64,000 nt of DNA from Primulina eburnea (GCF_022965805.1 NC_133103.1:51348386-51412385); one strand, 5' to 3'. Positions 11,968-23,949 are shown, counted from the first letter of the stretch. Made by a program: numbers and translations. The notes: a model not told the origin generated them from the sequence alone.

Positions 11968-12330
11968 CAACACTCGACCCAACAACATATACACCTTACT
12001 CGACCCTTGAATTTCAAGTTCATCCAACACATTTGCAACCACGACCATGCTCGACCTACACATCATTCAACAAACACATCACTCCACCAACACATCACTA
12101 GACCCACACACACGAGGAGTGAAGAGCTCGACCCACTCTTCACACCTGGGTCGAGGTGCACGAAGAGTGGGTCGAGATGTTACCTGCACCTTGACCCACC
12201 AGTTGGGTCGAGAGATGGGAAAGCTCGACCCACACGTGCTCGACCAACACACGACCCAGACCCAGCACCATCATGCTCGACCCACACCAGCACACTCCAT
12301 CCACCTACTCGACCCACACAATCAACTCAT
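11968..12330 (+). repeat. Second GC-rich array of CTCGACCCA / TGGGTCGAG motifs
   Basis: About fourteen more or less degenerate copies of CTCGACCCA, with some TGGGTCGAG in the opposite orientation (12148-12215). Same motif as the array at 7990-8265, so the two arrays bracket the LTR element and the transposase-like fragment. Open frames here (11956-12409) are caused by the repeat. Confidence 0.8.
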
Positions 12331-13179
12331 ATTACGTTGCTCAACCGTAAATACTCACACTAACTCCACCCACAAAAATTCTAACAAAAAACAACCAGAA
12401 ATAAACTGAAACAAATCTAGTTACTACAACGTAGCATTCGAGTATATACTTATTTCTCTTATAAATTTTCAAATGATTTTTGATTATTTTGCTGCGAAGA
12501 ACACAAAATAACTAAATGAAACTTTTCGGAGAGTGAACGATAACATTTTAAAAATATTTTTAAAAAAATTAAAATCTAACTAACTAATTAATCAGCTAAT
12601 AAATGATCTCACCTAACTAACAGCAGTTAACTCTCATTTCTCGATTTAAAAAAGTCAAAATCCTTTTTATTTAATTAAATTTAAAATGAATCATATATTT
12701 TTTATTAACCCGAAAATTATAGTTTAAGTTACCTTTTCATTCAATAATTTTGATTTTTTTTGTCTTTTTTCTTACTAAAAGTCATTAAACTCATCGAATA
12801 TCGTTTTTGACATTCATATTCTCTACGTAGTTCCTATAACGAAAATAAACCAATAATACACATATTAAAATAAATATAAACATAAACGAATGAAAAAAAT
12901 AAAACAAGACAACATATAGATTTTATTATTGATATACATGAATCATGTGAGATAACTCGGATAGATGTCAAATAAGAATATTTGGTTTAAAAAAAAAAGA
13001 CTAGTTTATACCAAACTTACGTACGCATAGGATTCGGCCAAAAAAATAAATGTGCAGTACACTAGCTACCATTACTCATAGGGTCGAACGTACCGATTGG
13101 CTACTCAGGACGTTATACATTAATACTTGGACAATTACATGACTAACGATATATGTGCAAGCTTAAGGACCATGTCTTA

Positions 13180-13226
<47 letters not shown>

Positions 13227-15378
13227 TATACACCATGTCTTAATATAATATATATATTTTCGGCAAAAATCATGAAAATCAGATAATATTTGCATTTTTA
13301 AAATTTAAAAAAAAAAAGTAAGTTCAAAAGGACACGAGGGGCTACTTATATTAATTACTTAATTACTCTACCATCTTGAGGACTCGAGAAACCTAACCCT
13401 GCAAATGCTGTCATTTGAATGACCATTAACACATCTAAAGTTCTAGATATATTCATTTGGGAAATAATAATAATAATAATTTTAGTTTATTATCAATTTA
13501 TTTTATCATATATATATATATATACATAATATTAATTACGTGAAATACAATAAAAGATTTATTTTTTTATACCACAAAGTCAAGCATAGTTATATTCCCG
13601 TGGCATAATTAATAATTTGTAACATGTATTTTCAAAAAATATTAAAAGCACCTAGCTAGCTAAACGAAAGAGACTGCATGGCCAAAGTACATATTTATCT
13701 AAATTTTTCTTTCCTTCTGGGTAATATTTAATATGTCTTAATTTCAAAACTTTAAAAAATCTCGATTATTAGGTGTCTTAGGGCATTTAAACAACATTGT
13801 CTCGACAGCCTAAACAAACAATCTTTTTTGAGAAAATTTATGAACTAAACCACAAGAAGTTAAAATCATATATACCCTACTCGTGACCCCCTAGAAATTT
13901 CTCGCAACTTTCTGACGAAGGTTTCGACAATGTGTCGTTTTTGTTCGCGTTTTTGAGACGATTTAAATAACTTGTTCATTTAACTTATATATATGATGAT
14001 TGCTTCAATTAACTCCTATTTATGAATTATCCGATATTAATGGCGAGAAAACTTTTCGTTCTTGCTGAACATAATATTATCGCAAATTACCCTAATTCAT
14101 CTTTTTATCAAAAAATCTGAAGTAAAAGAATTTTCGCCAGAAGCCTAGCGCTTTAAGCATAAAAATAGAAGACCTTTGTCTCCGAGGGGTTAGAGAAGGA
14201 TAGATGCTTACTAGACATTCACGAAAACAACTAACTTATCTCATTTTGGATTTAGTCCACTATCATCCCCACTTGGTGTTGGTGCATGTAATAACTTTCA
14301 ATCACCGACTGTTTTGGTCTAATTGTTAATGTATCGTCAAACAATACAACAATGTCTGGTGCTATGTCGGGATTTTCTGACATCATATCATTATTTTCTA
14401 GTGTCATGTCGACAAAGTAGGATTAAAAATGAAATAACCAAATTACTGCATCAAAACTAAAGTTTGAATAATGAGTAGACCAAGACAAAAAATGAGAAAT
14501 TATCATACCAAAAAGAGATATCCTTATCATTAACTTGTCGTTGCTATGTATATTGGGCATGACACAAGCCCAATAAATTTGGCCTACATGGGACAAGCCA
14601 TATGAAGATAAATATGTGTGTTTTGCCCTAGAATACACACAATTAACGATTAATAATCAAAAAAACACACAACAAGAGAGAGTGAAGGAATTATCTGATT
14701 TTTCAAGTCTTGAATATCAGTAGCTTTCAAAATCATTCGCGACAAACTAAATCGTCGGATCGAGCAAAAATTTGGTCATAATGTTCATAAGATAGTGAAT
14801 AAATTGTGAACAGTGGAGGTCAAATCTTGTGGTTCGTTTGAATCTGTTTCTAGACGCCAAGAAGAAGCTGATATTTTTATCGCATATACTTTGGACTTTG
14901 ACGAATATCAAATCGTTTGATTGAGCAAAAAATTTGATAGCATATTTAAGACGTCTTGTGATACATTTTGTAGGGTAGATTTCGGATTTGGATCTCTCTC
15001 ACGATAATAAGTTCTGGACAATGGCGTAGTTGGTTTTAGTTGTGCACTGATTGTAAACTTATTACTCATTATGGTTGAAATTATTTCAGTGGATTATAAT
15101 ATCGTGGTTTTTACTACTCACGTCAAACTAAAGAGGTTTTTTCACGGCAAAAAGTGATCGCGTCCTTTAGTACTGCTAATTTGATTGTGCTTGTTGGAAG
15201 TTTAGTTGCTCTATTTGATATTGTTTCCCGTCACGCAAGAGAAGATAATTTTTTTTCCCTCGGTTTATTAATATATGCTTATCCAAACAATTAGTCGTCT
15301 CTATCGGTTAAGCTGGTCTCCTTTACAGGCTGTACTCGTTGATTTTCTTCATAATTGTAGTTTTTCATTTATTTTCAA
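12331..15378. other. Intergenic stretch without a recognised gene
   Basis: AT-rich DNA. It holds a (TAA)n microsatellite at about 13181-13226, a short (TA)n at 13509-13524 and poly-A runs. The part 14200-15370 has the texture of an old LTR (motifs such as ACACACAACAAGAGAGAGTG), but I could find neither paired ends nor coding sequence. Confidence 0.6.
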
Positions 15379-15563
15379 GCGTAGGTCTCCATTGTGAGGC
15401 GTTTTATAAATCTTTATTTGTGCGACGGAGTCAACCCTACCGATATTCACAATAAAAAGTAATACTCTTAACATAAAAAGTAATACTTTTTCATGGATAC
15501 CCAAATAAGAGACACGTCTCACAAAATACGACCCGTGAGGACCGGCTCACACAAGTTTTTGCC
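15379..15563. mobile_element. 9-bp-TSD MITE, copy B
   Basis: Full-length copy, more diverged in its left end. Flanked by exact 9-bp duplications TATTTTCAA (15370-15378 and 15564-15572). Confidence 0.9.
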
Positions 15564-15994
15564 TATTTTCAATTAATTTGTTTGAAAACTTCGAAACTAA
15601 CAAAATCTGTGTTATTCACCCTCAAAAGAGAAAATTGGGTCGATAGTTATAATCATATATCTATTTTATTTAGTTTTATATTCTATATACAATAAAAAAT
15701 TTAATGGTTCCATTCAATATTTGAAAATCATTGTATCGGGAAAAATTACATTTTTGGCTATTTATATTTTAGTATGTTATATTATCGAATTTCAGACTTA
15801 ATCACTGATCAGTTTTGCTTTGTCGACAATTTTTTTCATTTATTTTTCCATTTGGCACAAATATATTATTGAATATGACACCAATGTTTCTTAGACATTA
15901 CAATGAAAAAAATTGAATTGCGAACTAAACGACCAAATTGTCAAAAAATGAATGATATGGGACTAGCACCTAATTTTAACAATATAATAGATAA

Positions 15995-16374
15995 GACAAA
16001 ATTTTGTGTGAGACGATCTCACGGGTCGTATTTTGTGATGAGTAGGTCTCTTGTGAGACGGTCTCACGAATCTTTATCTGTGAGACAGGTCAACACTACC
16101 GATATTCACAATAAAAGTAATATTTTTAGCATAAAAAACAATATTTTTCATAGATGACCCAAATAAGAGATCTGTCACACAAAATAAACCCAATAAGCCC
16201 GTGAGATCGTCTCACACAAATTTTTATCTTTTTTGATACAGATCTCTTATTTGAGTCATCCATGAAAAAAATTACTTTTTATATTAAGAATATTAATTTT
16301 TATTGTGAATATCGGTAAGATTGACTCGTCTCACAGATAAATATTCGTGAGACAGTCTCATGAGAGCCCTACTC
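15995..16374. mobile_element. 9-bp-TSD MITE, copy C (outer), split by another copy
   Basis: The outer element is in two parts, 15995-16039 and 16238-16374, which join into one normal-length copy. Its flanks are 9-bp repeats with one mismatch, AATAGATAA (15986-15994) and AATAAATAA (16375-16383). Confidence 0.9.
16040..16228. mobile_element. 9-bp-TSD MITE, copy C (inner), nested
   Basis: A complete copy in the opposite orientation, inserted in the outer copy. The 9-bp duplication of outer-element sequence is TTTTGTGAT (16031-16039) against TTTTTTGAT (16229-16237), 8 of 9 identical. It is younger than the outer copy. Confidence 0.9.
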
Positions 16375-16383
16375 AATAAATAA

Positions 16384-17128
16384 TAATCATATGAAAAATA
16401 AAACATAGAGAACAAGAAATAAATTTTTCCTTTTTTTTTTGTTTTTTGAAAGACCTTATTATTTAATTTTGTGTGAACGTAAAATTTTTTACTACATTCT
16501 TGTTATGTGGTCGTGAACCGATAAAGTAGCAATTTTTAAAATTTTAAATATTAAATTAATGAAAATTGATACTTTTTAACACGTACGATGATTAAAAAAA
16601 ACGACTTTCAAATCGAATTTGACATGGGACCAAATTAAATGTTTCGAAGTTTCTCAGGTTACGTTTTCCATCGAACTATCATATATTTAATTTTAATTTT
16701 TTATATTGTCAATTTTTTATTTTAATATATTATATTTATTTATTTATTGTAATTTTAATTTTTTTTCAACATATCGCTGATCGATATGACGCTGACGTAG
16801 CACAGGTGGCGTGTGCTTTTAATCAACAAAAAAAGCTGTTGGTTTTCTCTACCAACTGTGGTTACAAGGGGAGAAGATTCTTTTGAAAATGGACCCAAAT
16901 AATTATTTTGACCCTCATTTTTGGAACTCTTATTATTTGCTATATATGAAACTTTATATAAATGAAAATTTCTTATTTAAATTTTATAAGCCAATCACAT
17001 TCAAATTAATTCAGCACAATTTTTTTTAAGAATTTCATGGTTTGCATTGAAATAAGTTGTGGTTGTCAAATATATAGATAATATACAGAAGCACTTCACC
17101 TTATGTTTGTAAAATAGTTAATCCAAAA
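16384..17128. other. Intergenic stretch, nothing recognised
   Basis: AT-rich, no coding frame of note and no repeat that I could match elsewhere in the window. Confidence 0.6.
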
Positions 17129-17267
17129 TGTAGGACCGAGCGCTTGCCGCTTTACCAAAAATTATAGCTAGTGGTAATGGTGCAATAAAAATCTTTTAAA
17201 CTGCATAGCAGCACAAGCACTACGGTTCGATCGATCTACCAAACTGAGACAATTATTATACCCAGCA
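17129..17267 (-). mobile_element. Solo LTR of TRIM family 1
   Basis: 139 bp, starting TGTAGGACCGAG and ending CCCAGCA on the plus strand. It matches both LTRs of the complete TRIM at 45294-45642. It is flanked by an exact 5-bp target duplication CAAAA (17124-17128 and 17268-17272), as expected after recombination between two LTRs. It lies about 450 bp beyond the ERF stop codon. Confidence 0.9.
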
Positions 17268-17721
17268 CAAAATGATTATTTTAGTTATTACATATAGCTC
17301 TACCTTAATCAATAAAGGAAAGAAAAAGAGATTGAAGAAAAATATAGTTTTTTTCTTAAAATAATGCCAAGAAAAAAATCGAGTTATTTGCAGAAGAGGG
17401 GAAATACAATGGCAAATTGAATGTCAAGCTTATCTACAAAAATAACACCAAAGAAGTCCTAAATGGCCATATATTTATGGGATAATGGCGGGAAGAGACT
17501 TGAGTTCGAATCGATGTATAAAAAAAATTATAAATATGATCGATTATCGAAAAACATAGCTAATGTGTTAGACACTATTCAATTGTGTGATATCATATTT
17601 TCTCCTCATTAAATTAAGAAAGAGGTGAAAATAAATAGAAAAATTAGTGTAATGGGAGAAATTATTGAATTTTCTTGCTTTTTATTATTTCTAATTTGGA
17701 AAAAATAAAAATTTATTTTAA

Positions 17722-18375
17722 TTACCAAGTAAACCTATTTTCACTTGAGCTGCTCCTACTCAAGAGCTCTTCCAAGTAATCAGCTCCCAAATCCTCAAAC
17801 ACCACCACATTCTCCACATTCACTTCCCTCTCCCTCCCGCTTCCGCCGCCGTTCCTCCGCCGCATCAAGTGCTTCTTCTTCAACGCCATCACCGGCGAAC
17901 ACCCCTCCTCAACCCATCCCCTCATCCCCCTCAAAGACTCCCGCACCCTCTCCACCGGGAAATTCAACACCGCCGCCTGCCCCCGCATGGAGAACGCAGC
18001 CTGATCATAAGCCAAGGCCGCTGCCTCCGCTGTATCGAACGTCCCCAGCCAAACCCTCATCCCGTTCCTGGTAGAATCCCGTATCTCCGCCGCGAACTTA
18101 CCCCACGGCCGCCGCCTCACACCTCTGTAAGCCTTTTCCTTGACGGGTTTCTCTTCCCCCACCTCAGACGTGGATTTTCCTTCTCCGAAGTTCGATTCCG
18201 AGGCCTGCTTGCCGGCCTCCGACAAGACGCCGAACAGGAGCATATCTTGAGAATCACTTTGGTTAAAAGGCAGCGAATTTTGAAAAGCTTGATCATCGAA
18301 TCCCCAGAAGCATGAAGAATTTGAGTTTTCAGATAAGAATTCATCGCTGAAGGTGTAAAAAACAGAGGAATCCAT
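17722..18375 (-). CDS. ERF1B-like: AP2/ERF transcription factor, group IXc (ERF1B-like)
   Basis: Intronless frame of 217 residues. A single AP2/ERF domain spans about residues 83-141: [18 protein letters not shown], then [20 protein letters not shown], then AAVLNFP. The Ala and Asp of AAEIRD mark an ERF rather than a DREB factor, so binding to GCC-box elements is expected. The N-terminal 80 residues are acidic and Ser/Asn-rich. Near the C-terminus, [17 protein letters not shown] is the EDLL-type activation motif of group IXc members such as ERF1 and ORA59, which act in jasmonate/ethylene defence signalling. The protein is nuclear by family. A basic stretch after the domain (KKKH, RRR) could be the import signal. 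Length and lack of introns are typical. The coding region is much more GC-rich than its flanks, so several long antisense frames overlap it; they are shadows. Confidence 0.95.
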   Translation of the reverse strand: MDSSVFYTFSDEFLSENSNSSCFWGFDDQAFQNSLPFNQSDSQDMLLFGVLSEAGKQASESNFGEGKSTSEVGEEKPVKEKAYRGVRRRPWGKFAAEIRDSTRNGMRVWLGTFDTAEAAALAYDQAAFSMRGQAAVLNFPVERVRESLRGMRGWVEEGCSPVMALKKKHLMRRRNGGGSGREREVNVENVVVFEDLGADYLEELLSRSSSSENRFTW

Positions 18376-18479
18376 TCACGTTTGATTTATCTTTATATAT
18401 TTGGAAAATGTTTGGGTTTCTACAATTTATAGTTTACAATCTATTTGTGGTGGTTTGTGTTCGAAGTTTGGGATCATTT

Positions 18480-18488
18480 ATTTATATA
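18480..18488 (-). promoter_or_regulatory. Candidate TATA box of the ERF gene
   Basis: TATATAAAT on the minus strand, about 105 bp upstream of the ATG, which would leave a leader of about 75 nt. A closer TATATAAAG at 18391-18399 is too near the ATG to serve. Confidence 0.4.
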
Positions 18489-18700
18489 CATCCCACTATT
18501 TCTGGTTTAAATAAACAAATTAAATAAGCTTTTTTGATAAACTAATAAAATAATCAGTCCAAATACCGTGGCAATCTTTTACATATTCAATAGTTTTTTA
18601 CAACATTATTTTAATAAATATCAAGCTTCTAAAACAATTATTAAGTTCTTGAAATTAAAAAAACTACACTATAAAAACCTATTACAATAAATAAAATAAT

Positions 18701-18882
18701 GACAAAAACTTGTGTGAGACGGTCTCACTGGTCGTATTTGTGAGACGGATCTCTTATTTAGGTCATCCATGAAAAATTATTACTTTTTATGCTAAGAGTA
18801 TTACTTTTTATTGTGATTATCGGTAGGGTTAACCCGTCTCACAGATTAAAGTCCGTGAGACGGTTTCACATGATATTCACTC
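18701..18882. mobile_element. 9-bp-TSD MITE, copy D (ERF promoter)
   Basis: Full-length. Flanked by TAAAATAAT (18692-18700) and TAAAGTAAT (18883-18891), 8 of 9 identical. It begins 325 bp upstream of the ERF start codon and carries several GAGAC/GTCTC words. Confidence 0.9.
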
Positions 18883-19467
18883 TAAAGTAATTACTAAAAT
18901 CATCTTATAAGTTGAGATTTTAGCTGACCAAATTTCTTTTCGTCGTAGCACTGAAATAATACCAGATATAACGGACATTCGAGCGGACTATACGTATATA
19001 AAAGTCCAATTTGTAATTCTAAGATCAAAACTCGAAACAAATCAATATTATACAGAATAAACAATAATGTTTCTTTTTAAAGTAATTAGTAGTTTAGAAA
19101 ATTTAAAAAATTTGTATGAGAAAGATAGATAGCTGATCATTTGAGAAAAGTCTGGTATAACACAATATTAAAGTAGAGAGTTGCATCAAATTAAATAAAA
19201 AATATTTTGCAATATACGAAAAAAATGTCCAAGGGAGGATGTTTTTGCTTTGATTTAATAGTATTGGGATTAAATTTATAGGGTTTTTGGAGGATTAATT
19301 TGAATATGGCACGTGAGTCAAAGGATGCCTGCAGGCCGCCATGTCAGATTAGCAGCACCTGGCTTAAGTAACAATATCATACTTTGTCATTCACTTTTAT
19401 ATATATATATATATATATATATAATTTGTGAGCATGAACAAGATTATATTCATTTATACGATTTAAT

Positions 19468-19740
19468 AAAACATAGAAAAATTGTACATTTAATAAATGT
19501 GTATCACTTCATCAGTACTCATATAAGTATGCACGATGGGTACTCAACATATCAAAAAACTTTAAAAATGGAGTTTTGTTTCATTCGTCAATTGGATGTG
19601 CTAAACCATAGAGAAATTATACATTCGATAAAGTGAGTTTCACCTCACCAGTACTCACATAAGGGTACACGCGCGATAGGTATGAAAATATCAAAAACTC
19701 TAAAAGTGGAGTTTTTTTTTTCATTCATAAGACCAAGCTA
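19468..19740 (+). repeat. Tandem duplication, two units of about 135 bp
   Basis: Unit 1 at 19468-19602, unit 2 at 19603-19740. Both start AAAC(C)ATAGA, contain CAGTACTCA and a TGGAGTTTT block near the end. They are about 80 percent identical by eye. A (TA)n run lies just upstream at 19398-19423. No coding capacity is recognisable in 18892-19865. Confidence 0.75.
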
Positions 19741-19874
19741 ATACCATGTTCTTGCTTAGTTTGATTGACATTCTATAAGTAGCACAAATTTGACCATACC
19801 CGTGCGGTTTATTTATTTTTAAAGGTAGTATGAATTTTACGATCTACAAAACATGGGATAGGTCTCTCATATAT

Positions 19875-20056
19875 GGCAAAAATTTGTGTGAGACGGTCTC
19901 ACGGGTCAAATTTTGTGAGACGGATCTTTATTTGGGTAATCCATGAAATAGTATTGATTTTTATGCTAAGAGTACTACTTTTTATGGTGAATATGGGTAG
20001 GGTTGACCCGTCTCACAGATTGAGATCCGTGAGACGGTCTCACATGAGACCTACTC
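19875..20056. mobile_element. 9-bp-TSD MITE, copy E
   Basis: One of the best preserved copies. It starts GGCAAAAATTTGTGTGAGAC and ends CACATGAGACCTACTC. The exact 9-bp target duplication CTCATATAT is at 19866-19874 and 20057-20065. This copy fixes the element ends. Confidence 0.95.
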
Positions 20057-20111
20057 CTCATATATTTTAGCAGAAAGGTAATCAAATCACATCCAAATAG
20101 TAGATTGTATC

Positions 20112-20287
20112 CAGAGGCGGAGCCACATGCCGGGTGGCCCAATTTTTTTAAAAAAAATGTATATGTAAATTTTGTATAATTTTAGAATAATATGATATTA
20201 GCTCGGATAGATCAATTTAATATATTAAAAGATTTTAGATTTTAAAATTCCAACTCGGATGGAGCCATATTTATGGCTCCGCCACTA
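20112..20287. mobile_element. hAT-type MITE, family 2
   Basis: 176 bp with terminal inverted repeats CAGAGGCGGAGCCA and TGGCTCCGCCACTA, which fit the hAT consensus. 8-bp flanks ATTGTATC (20104-20111) and ATTACATC (20288-20295), 6 of 8 identical. The interior is AT-rich and non-coding. Confidence 0.85.
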
Positions 20288-20810
20288 ATTACATCGAGTG
20301 TCGTCATTAACACTTCACGGAATATAACGTAGAAAACTATAAGTGATATACTGCAAGTGGTCGTGAGAGTTCGATGTGGACATAAGAATAAAAATATTTA
20401 CCATTTGTTTATATTTCAAATAAACAAAAAAAAATTATAAAATTAATTGCATGTGATTTAAATTGAACTTACAATGATGGACTTTGTGTCGGATTTAATT
20501 TTCTATTGAACTGATTCGAAGATTCAAATTATTATCAAAACTTTGAAGCATTCATGGAAGAAGTTGGGATGCCATACGGAATAATGTTGTAAATTTGTAA
20601 TGTAGAAAAATGTTGATTAATTTCTTTTAAAAAAATTTATACCATGGAAATTTTATAAGAATATCAAATAATTTAAGGATAATAAGGAAATTATGGTATT
20701 AATTTAATTTCGAAAGAATTTATTTCTAGCTAGGTGCAAAATATTGTGTGTGACATTCCCTCTTTCCTTCCAATTCCGCTTGTAACTTTCCAACCCCAAT
20801 TCCTTGTGAG

Positions 20811-21396
20811 TAAGGATGTAAACGAACCAAGTCGAGCCAAACTTGTTTAAGATATATATAGCCACGAGCTTGATTCAAGATTTATCACAAGGCTCGAGAT
20901 CGGCTCGTTTTTTAAGCTCGCGAATAACTCGAGCTCGATTCGTTAATAGCTCGTTTATCATGTTTAACGAGTCTGGCTCGAGCTCGACTCGTTATGCGGG
21001 ATTGTTTTTTAGCTTGTTAAACAAGATAATTTTCGAGCTCATTAAACAAGCTTGTTTTCGAGCTCGTCGAGTTTTCTTAACCAAAATGTCAACTAAGATA
21101 TCAGACTTTAATGGGTTAGAGTATCATTTTATAGTCTTTCAATCACTTTCATTTACATTTCCATTTTGATGTGGGACAATGTAAGACATTATTGTACATT
21201 CAAAGTCCAACAAACTAGTCGAGCTCGCGAACAGGCTCTCAAGCTTACGAGTCGAATATCATTAAACTCGAGCTCACTAGATAAAATTGTCGAGCTAGAC
21301 CTCCGCTCGATAAGCTTAACAAACAATCACCAACGAGCTTTTTTATCGACCCTATCCCGAGTAACTTGTGAGCGAATTAATTCGTTTACATCCCGA
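20811..21396. mobile_element. hAT-type MITE, family 3, copy 1
   Basis: 586 bp. Ends TAAGGATGTAAACGAA and TTCGTTTACATCCCGA are inverse complements. 8-bp flanks CTTGTGAG (20803-20810) and CCTGTGAG (21397-21404), 7 of 8 identical. The arms are filled with GCTCGAG-like words in opposite orientation. Same family as 48728-49506. Confidence 0.9.
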
Positions 21397-21404
21397 CCTG
21401 TGAG

Positions 21405-21899
21405 CATGAAATTTCAATCAAATTTAGACATGGACATTAACTAACAAAAAATTGAGACAACATCAACGTCATATTGCTCAAAGAATGAAATATATATGTA
21501 TGCCGCAAACCGATACATGTATGTTGCATGATCATGTGCTAATTGTTTTAGCAAAAGTACAGTAATATTTTAAATCCAATCAGAGTATAAACATTTCATT
21601 CCTATGTTAGAATATAAGAAATTACTTAGTTTTCCAATAATTTTACCACCTTTAATTATTGAGAATAAATTTTTTTTTAAAAAAAAACAGATATTAGTTG
21701 CTAAATTAAACTAAATTAAAAATAATTAAATTGAATTAATCAAGTTTTTTTTAAAAAAAATCAAAAATAAAAGATAAACTTATAAAAAAATCTGCATAAA
21801 AATAGTATTATCTAAAAATATATACAAAAATAATATTATTTATCGATTTTACCAAAAAAATTAAAAATAAAACTGAATTTCCAAATTAATCAGACTGAA
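21405..21899. other. Intergenic stretch, AT-rich, nothing recognised
   Basis: Poly-A/T runs and AT-rich sequence with no coding frame. Confidence 0.6.
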
Positions 21900-22026
21900 T
21901 TTCTGAATTAGATCTTAAATTGCAAGATTATGGTACAAGTGTACGAAAGGGCCAACTGAGATACGATTTAAGATAATATGTGGCCATTTATTTTGAATTT
22001 CAGAGTCTGTTGCCGAAGCAACACTG

Positions 22027-22258
22027 CACCCGCGCCCTTGCATGTACCGCACCCGCGGTGCATGGACAGAAACTTGGTCAGTTTTACCGAAGGGTGACCG
22101 CACCCGCGGTGCAAGCGTTACCGCACCCGCGGTGACATGACCGCACCCGCGGTCTCGACATGCATGTATCGCACCCGCGGTCGTGCAATTTCAGAATAGA
22201 TAAGATTGTCGAAGCATGAGCGCACCCGCGGTCTTACACTTACCGCACCCGCGGTGCG
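22027..22258 (+). repeat. GC-rich array of CCGCACCCGCGGT motif
   Basis: Seven good copies of CGCACCCGCGGT and one degenerate copy, irregularly spaced (15-60 bp), all on one strand. Each has palindromic CCGC/GCGG arms around ACCC. It lies in the same relative position of the LTR as the unrelated CTCGGG array at 54287-54467. Confidence 0.9.
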
Positions 22259-22300
22259 ACGTGTTGTGCGAAAATGAGGACACCTCATGATATGCATGCA

Positions 22301-22301
<1 letters not shown>

Positions 22302-22378
<77 letters not shown>
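22302..22378. repeat. (TA)n microsatellite
   Basis: About 38 TA units between the GC-rich array and the rest of the LTR. The alternating Tyr-Ile frames on both strands come from it. Confidence 0.95.
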
Positions 22379-22380
<2 letters not shown>

Positions 22381-22724
22381 CATTAGACAATCTGAAAAAG
22401 GGTCTGAAGAAGAAAGGAGAAAATCCTTACGTCTTTTGCGAGAAATCCGTCCGTCTAATTTTGAATCCGACTTCGGTATCGAGTTCCTAGCAACGTAGGC
22501 TACAACTGGACACTGAGTATTGACAGGCTTGGGGTTCGAGACTTCGACAGAGCCAGGGTATCAGAAAGAAAGGTATAAATTAATGTTGATTTGAGATTAC
22601 ACAACTCGAGTGAGGTTTGACTCGAGTTTTCCTAAATCACATACTTTCAATTATTGCATTGATATTTGCAATTGATGAGATTTATGATTGTAGTTTATTG
22701 ATTTATAGCCACTGCATGTAATGA

Positions 22725-22985
22725 CTGTTGATTCGCTAGTCATCGATTGATTTGCTTAGATACTGAATGCATGTATTGATTACTGAGTCGTTGAGTCATA
22801 GGCTGATTCGCCTAGTCACTGGCTGATTCGTCTGGTTATTGACTGATTCGTCTAAACTTAAGCTGATTCGCTTAATTACAGGCTGAGTTGTCTGGTTGTT
22901 GGCTGATTCGCCTAATTACCGGCTGATTCGTCGGATTATTGACTGAGTCGTCAATTCTGCGGCTGATTCGCCCAGACACTGATAT
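22725..22985 (+). repeat. Minisatellite of about 20-bp units, GGCTGATTCGCCTAATTACC
   Basis: About eleven diverged units in head-to-tail order with the core CTGATTCG(C/T)C and an alternating CACT/TATT tail. It is inside the truncated LTR. The homologous part of the 52500-54612 LTR lacks this repeat. Confidence 0.85.
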
Positions 22986-23949
22986 ATGAATTATATCGAT
23001 GCCGTTTAGGGATTGATTCATCATATCGACTGAGATTCGATATAATTACATATATCCAGACATCGGGATCCTTAGGTTAGAGTTGAGTCGAGTCTGAGAC
23101 GACGCGTTGGTTGAATGGAGTCTGATATGACATGTTGATTTACAGTTTTCTATCATTCATGTTCACTGAATGCTTGATATTGATGTATGTTTCTGATTTG
23201 AGACATGTTATGAATAATTCTTATATGCTTTCGTATATGCTTTTATATGATTGCATGTATACATTGGTTATACTGGGATATTTATATCTCATCGGAGTTA
23301 TCCGGCTGTTGTCTTGTTTTGTATGTGTGCATGACGACAGGTGGGGCTGGATCAGGGTTAAGAAGAGGATGAGAGAAGATTAGATAGCGTGGTGATCCGG
23401 GCTTCGAAGCAATATAGGATTCAGCACTGATATGTAGTTGAACCTCAACATATTATAAATTAAGGGGGATGATTATCGATTAATATAGAGCAAATTATAA
23501 CACTCCTGATATTTTCATCAAACTATTGTGAAATTTCTTAAAACAATATTTTTTAACTTTTTAAAATAACAAGAGTTAAATATTTAATAATTATTCTACT
23601 AAATATGAAAAAAATTTGTAATAAATTTCTAGAAAAATATTAGTTTGAAAATAATCTCTTTTATAAAAAATTATTTAGCAACAAAACATTTTAATACATA
23701 TACTAGAATATGTCAAGTAATTATGTCATATATATACAAATGTTTTAAATTTGAGATGATTTCTTAGATCTGTAATAAAATAGAAACAAAACAAAACCCT
23801 TCCCGATTCAAAATAACATCATATCATATCATAAATAAATATGTGAACGTTTATTGTTATCGCAAACTGATAACTTAATATCATTATTTAAATACTAATA
23901 GTAATCATTATCATTATAATTACCATTATCATTTTGTATTCTTTTTGTT

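Larger units (their letters stand above)
21900..23450 (+). mobile_element. Truncated LTR, same family as the solo LTR at 52500-54612
   Basis: From 22380 to about 23450 it aligns with the inverse complement of 54180-52680. Shared anchors are GACGTAAGGATT-like, GTAGGCTACAACTGGAC, ACTCGAGTGAGGTTTGACTC and the ATCCGGGCTTCGAAGC block. Both LTR ends are lost. In this orientation the order is GC-rich array, (TA)n, then a presumed transcribed part, so the array is in the U3 position. No coding sequence. Confidence 0.75.

Noticed and set aside
11956..12409. Two overlapping frames of 135 and 120 codons
   Set aside because: Both derive from the CTCGACCCA array, which lacks stops.
17745..18315. Long proline-rich frames opposite the ERF gene (109 and 148 codons)
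   Set aside because: They are antisense shadows of a GC-rich coding exon; the minus-strand frame has a full AP2 domain.
18391..18399. TATATAAAG close to the ERF start
   Set aside because: Only about 20 bp from the ATG, so transcription would start inside the coding region.
22027..22258. Regularly repeated GC-rich motif that might suggest a CRISPR array
   Set aside because: Units are only 13-17 bp, spacing is irregular, the genome is plant nuclear and the array lies in an LTR.
22118..22498. Open frames with runs of alternating Ile-Tyr on both strands
   Set aside because: They translate the (TA)n tract; the same holds for 54574-55073. No gene is involved.
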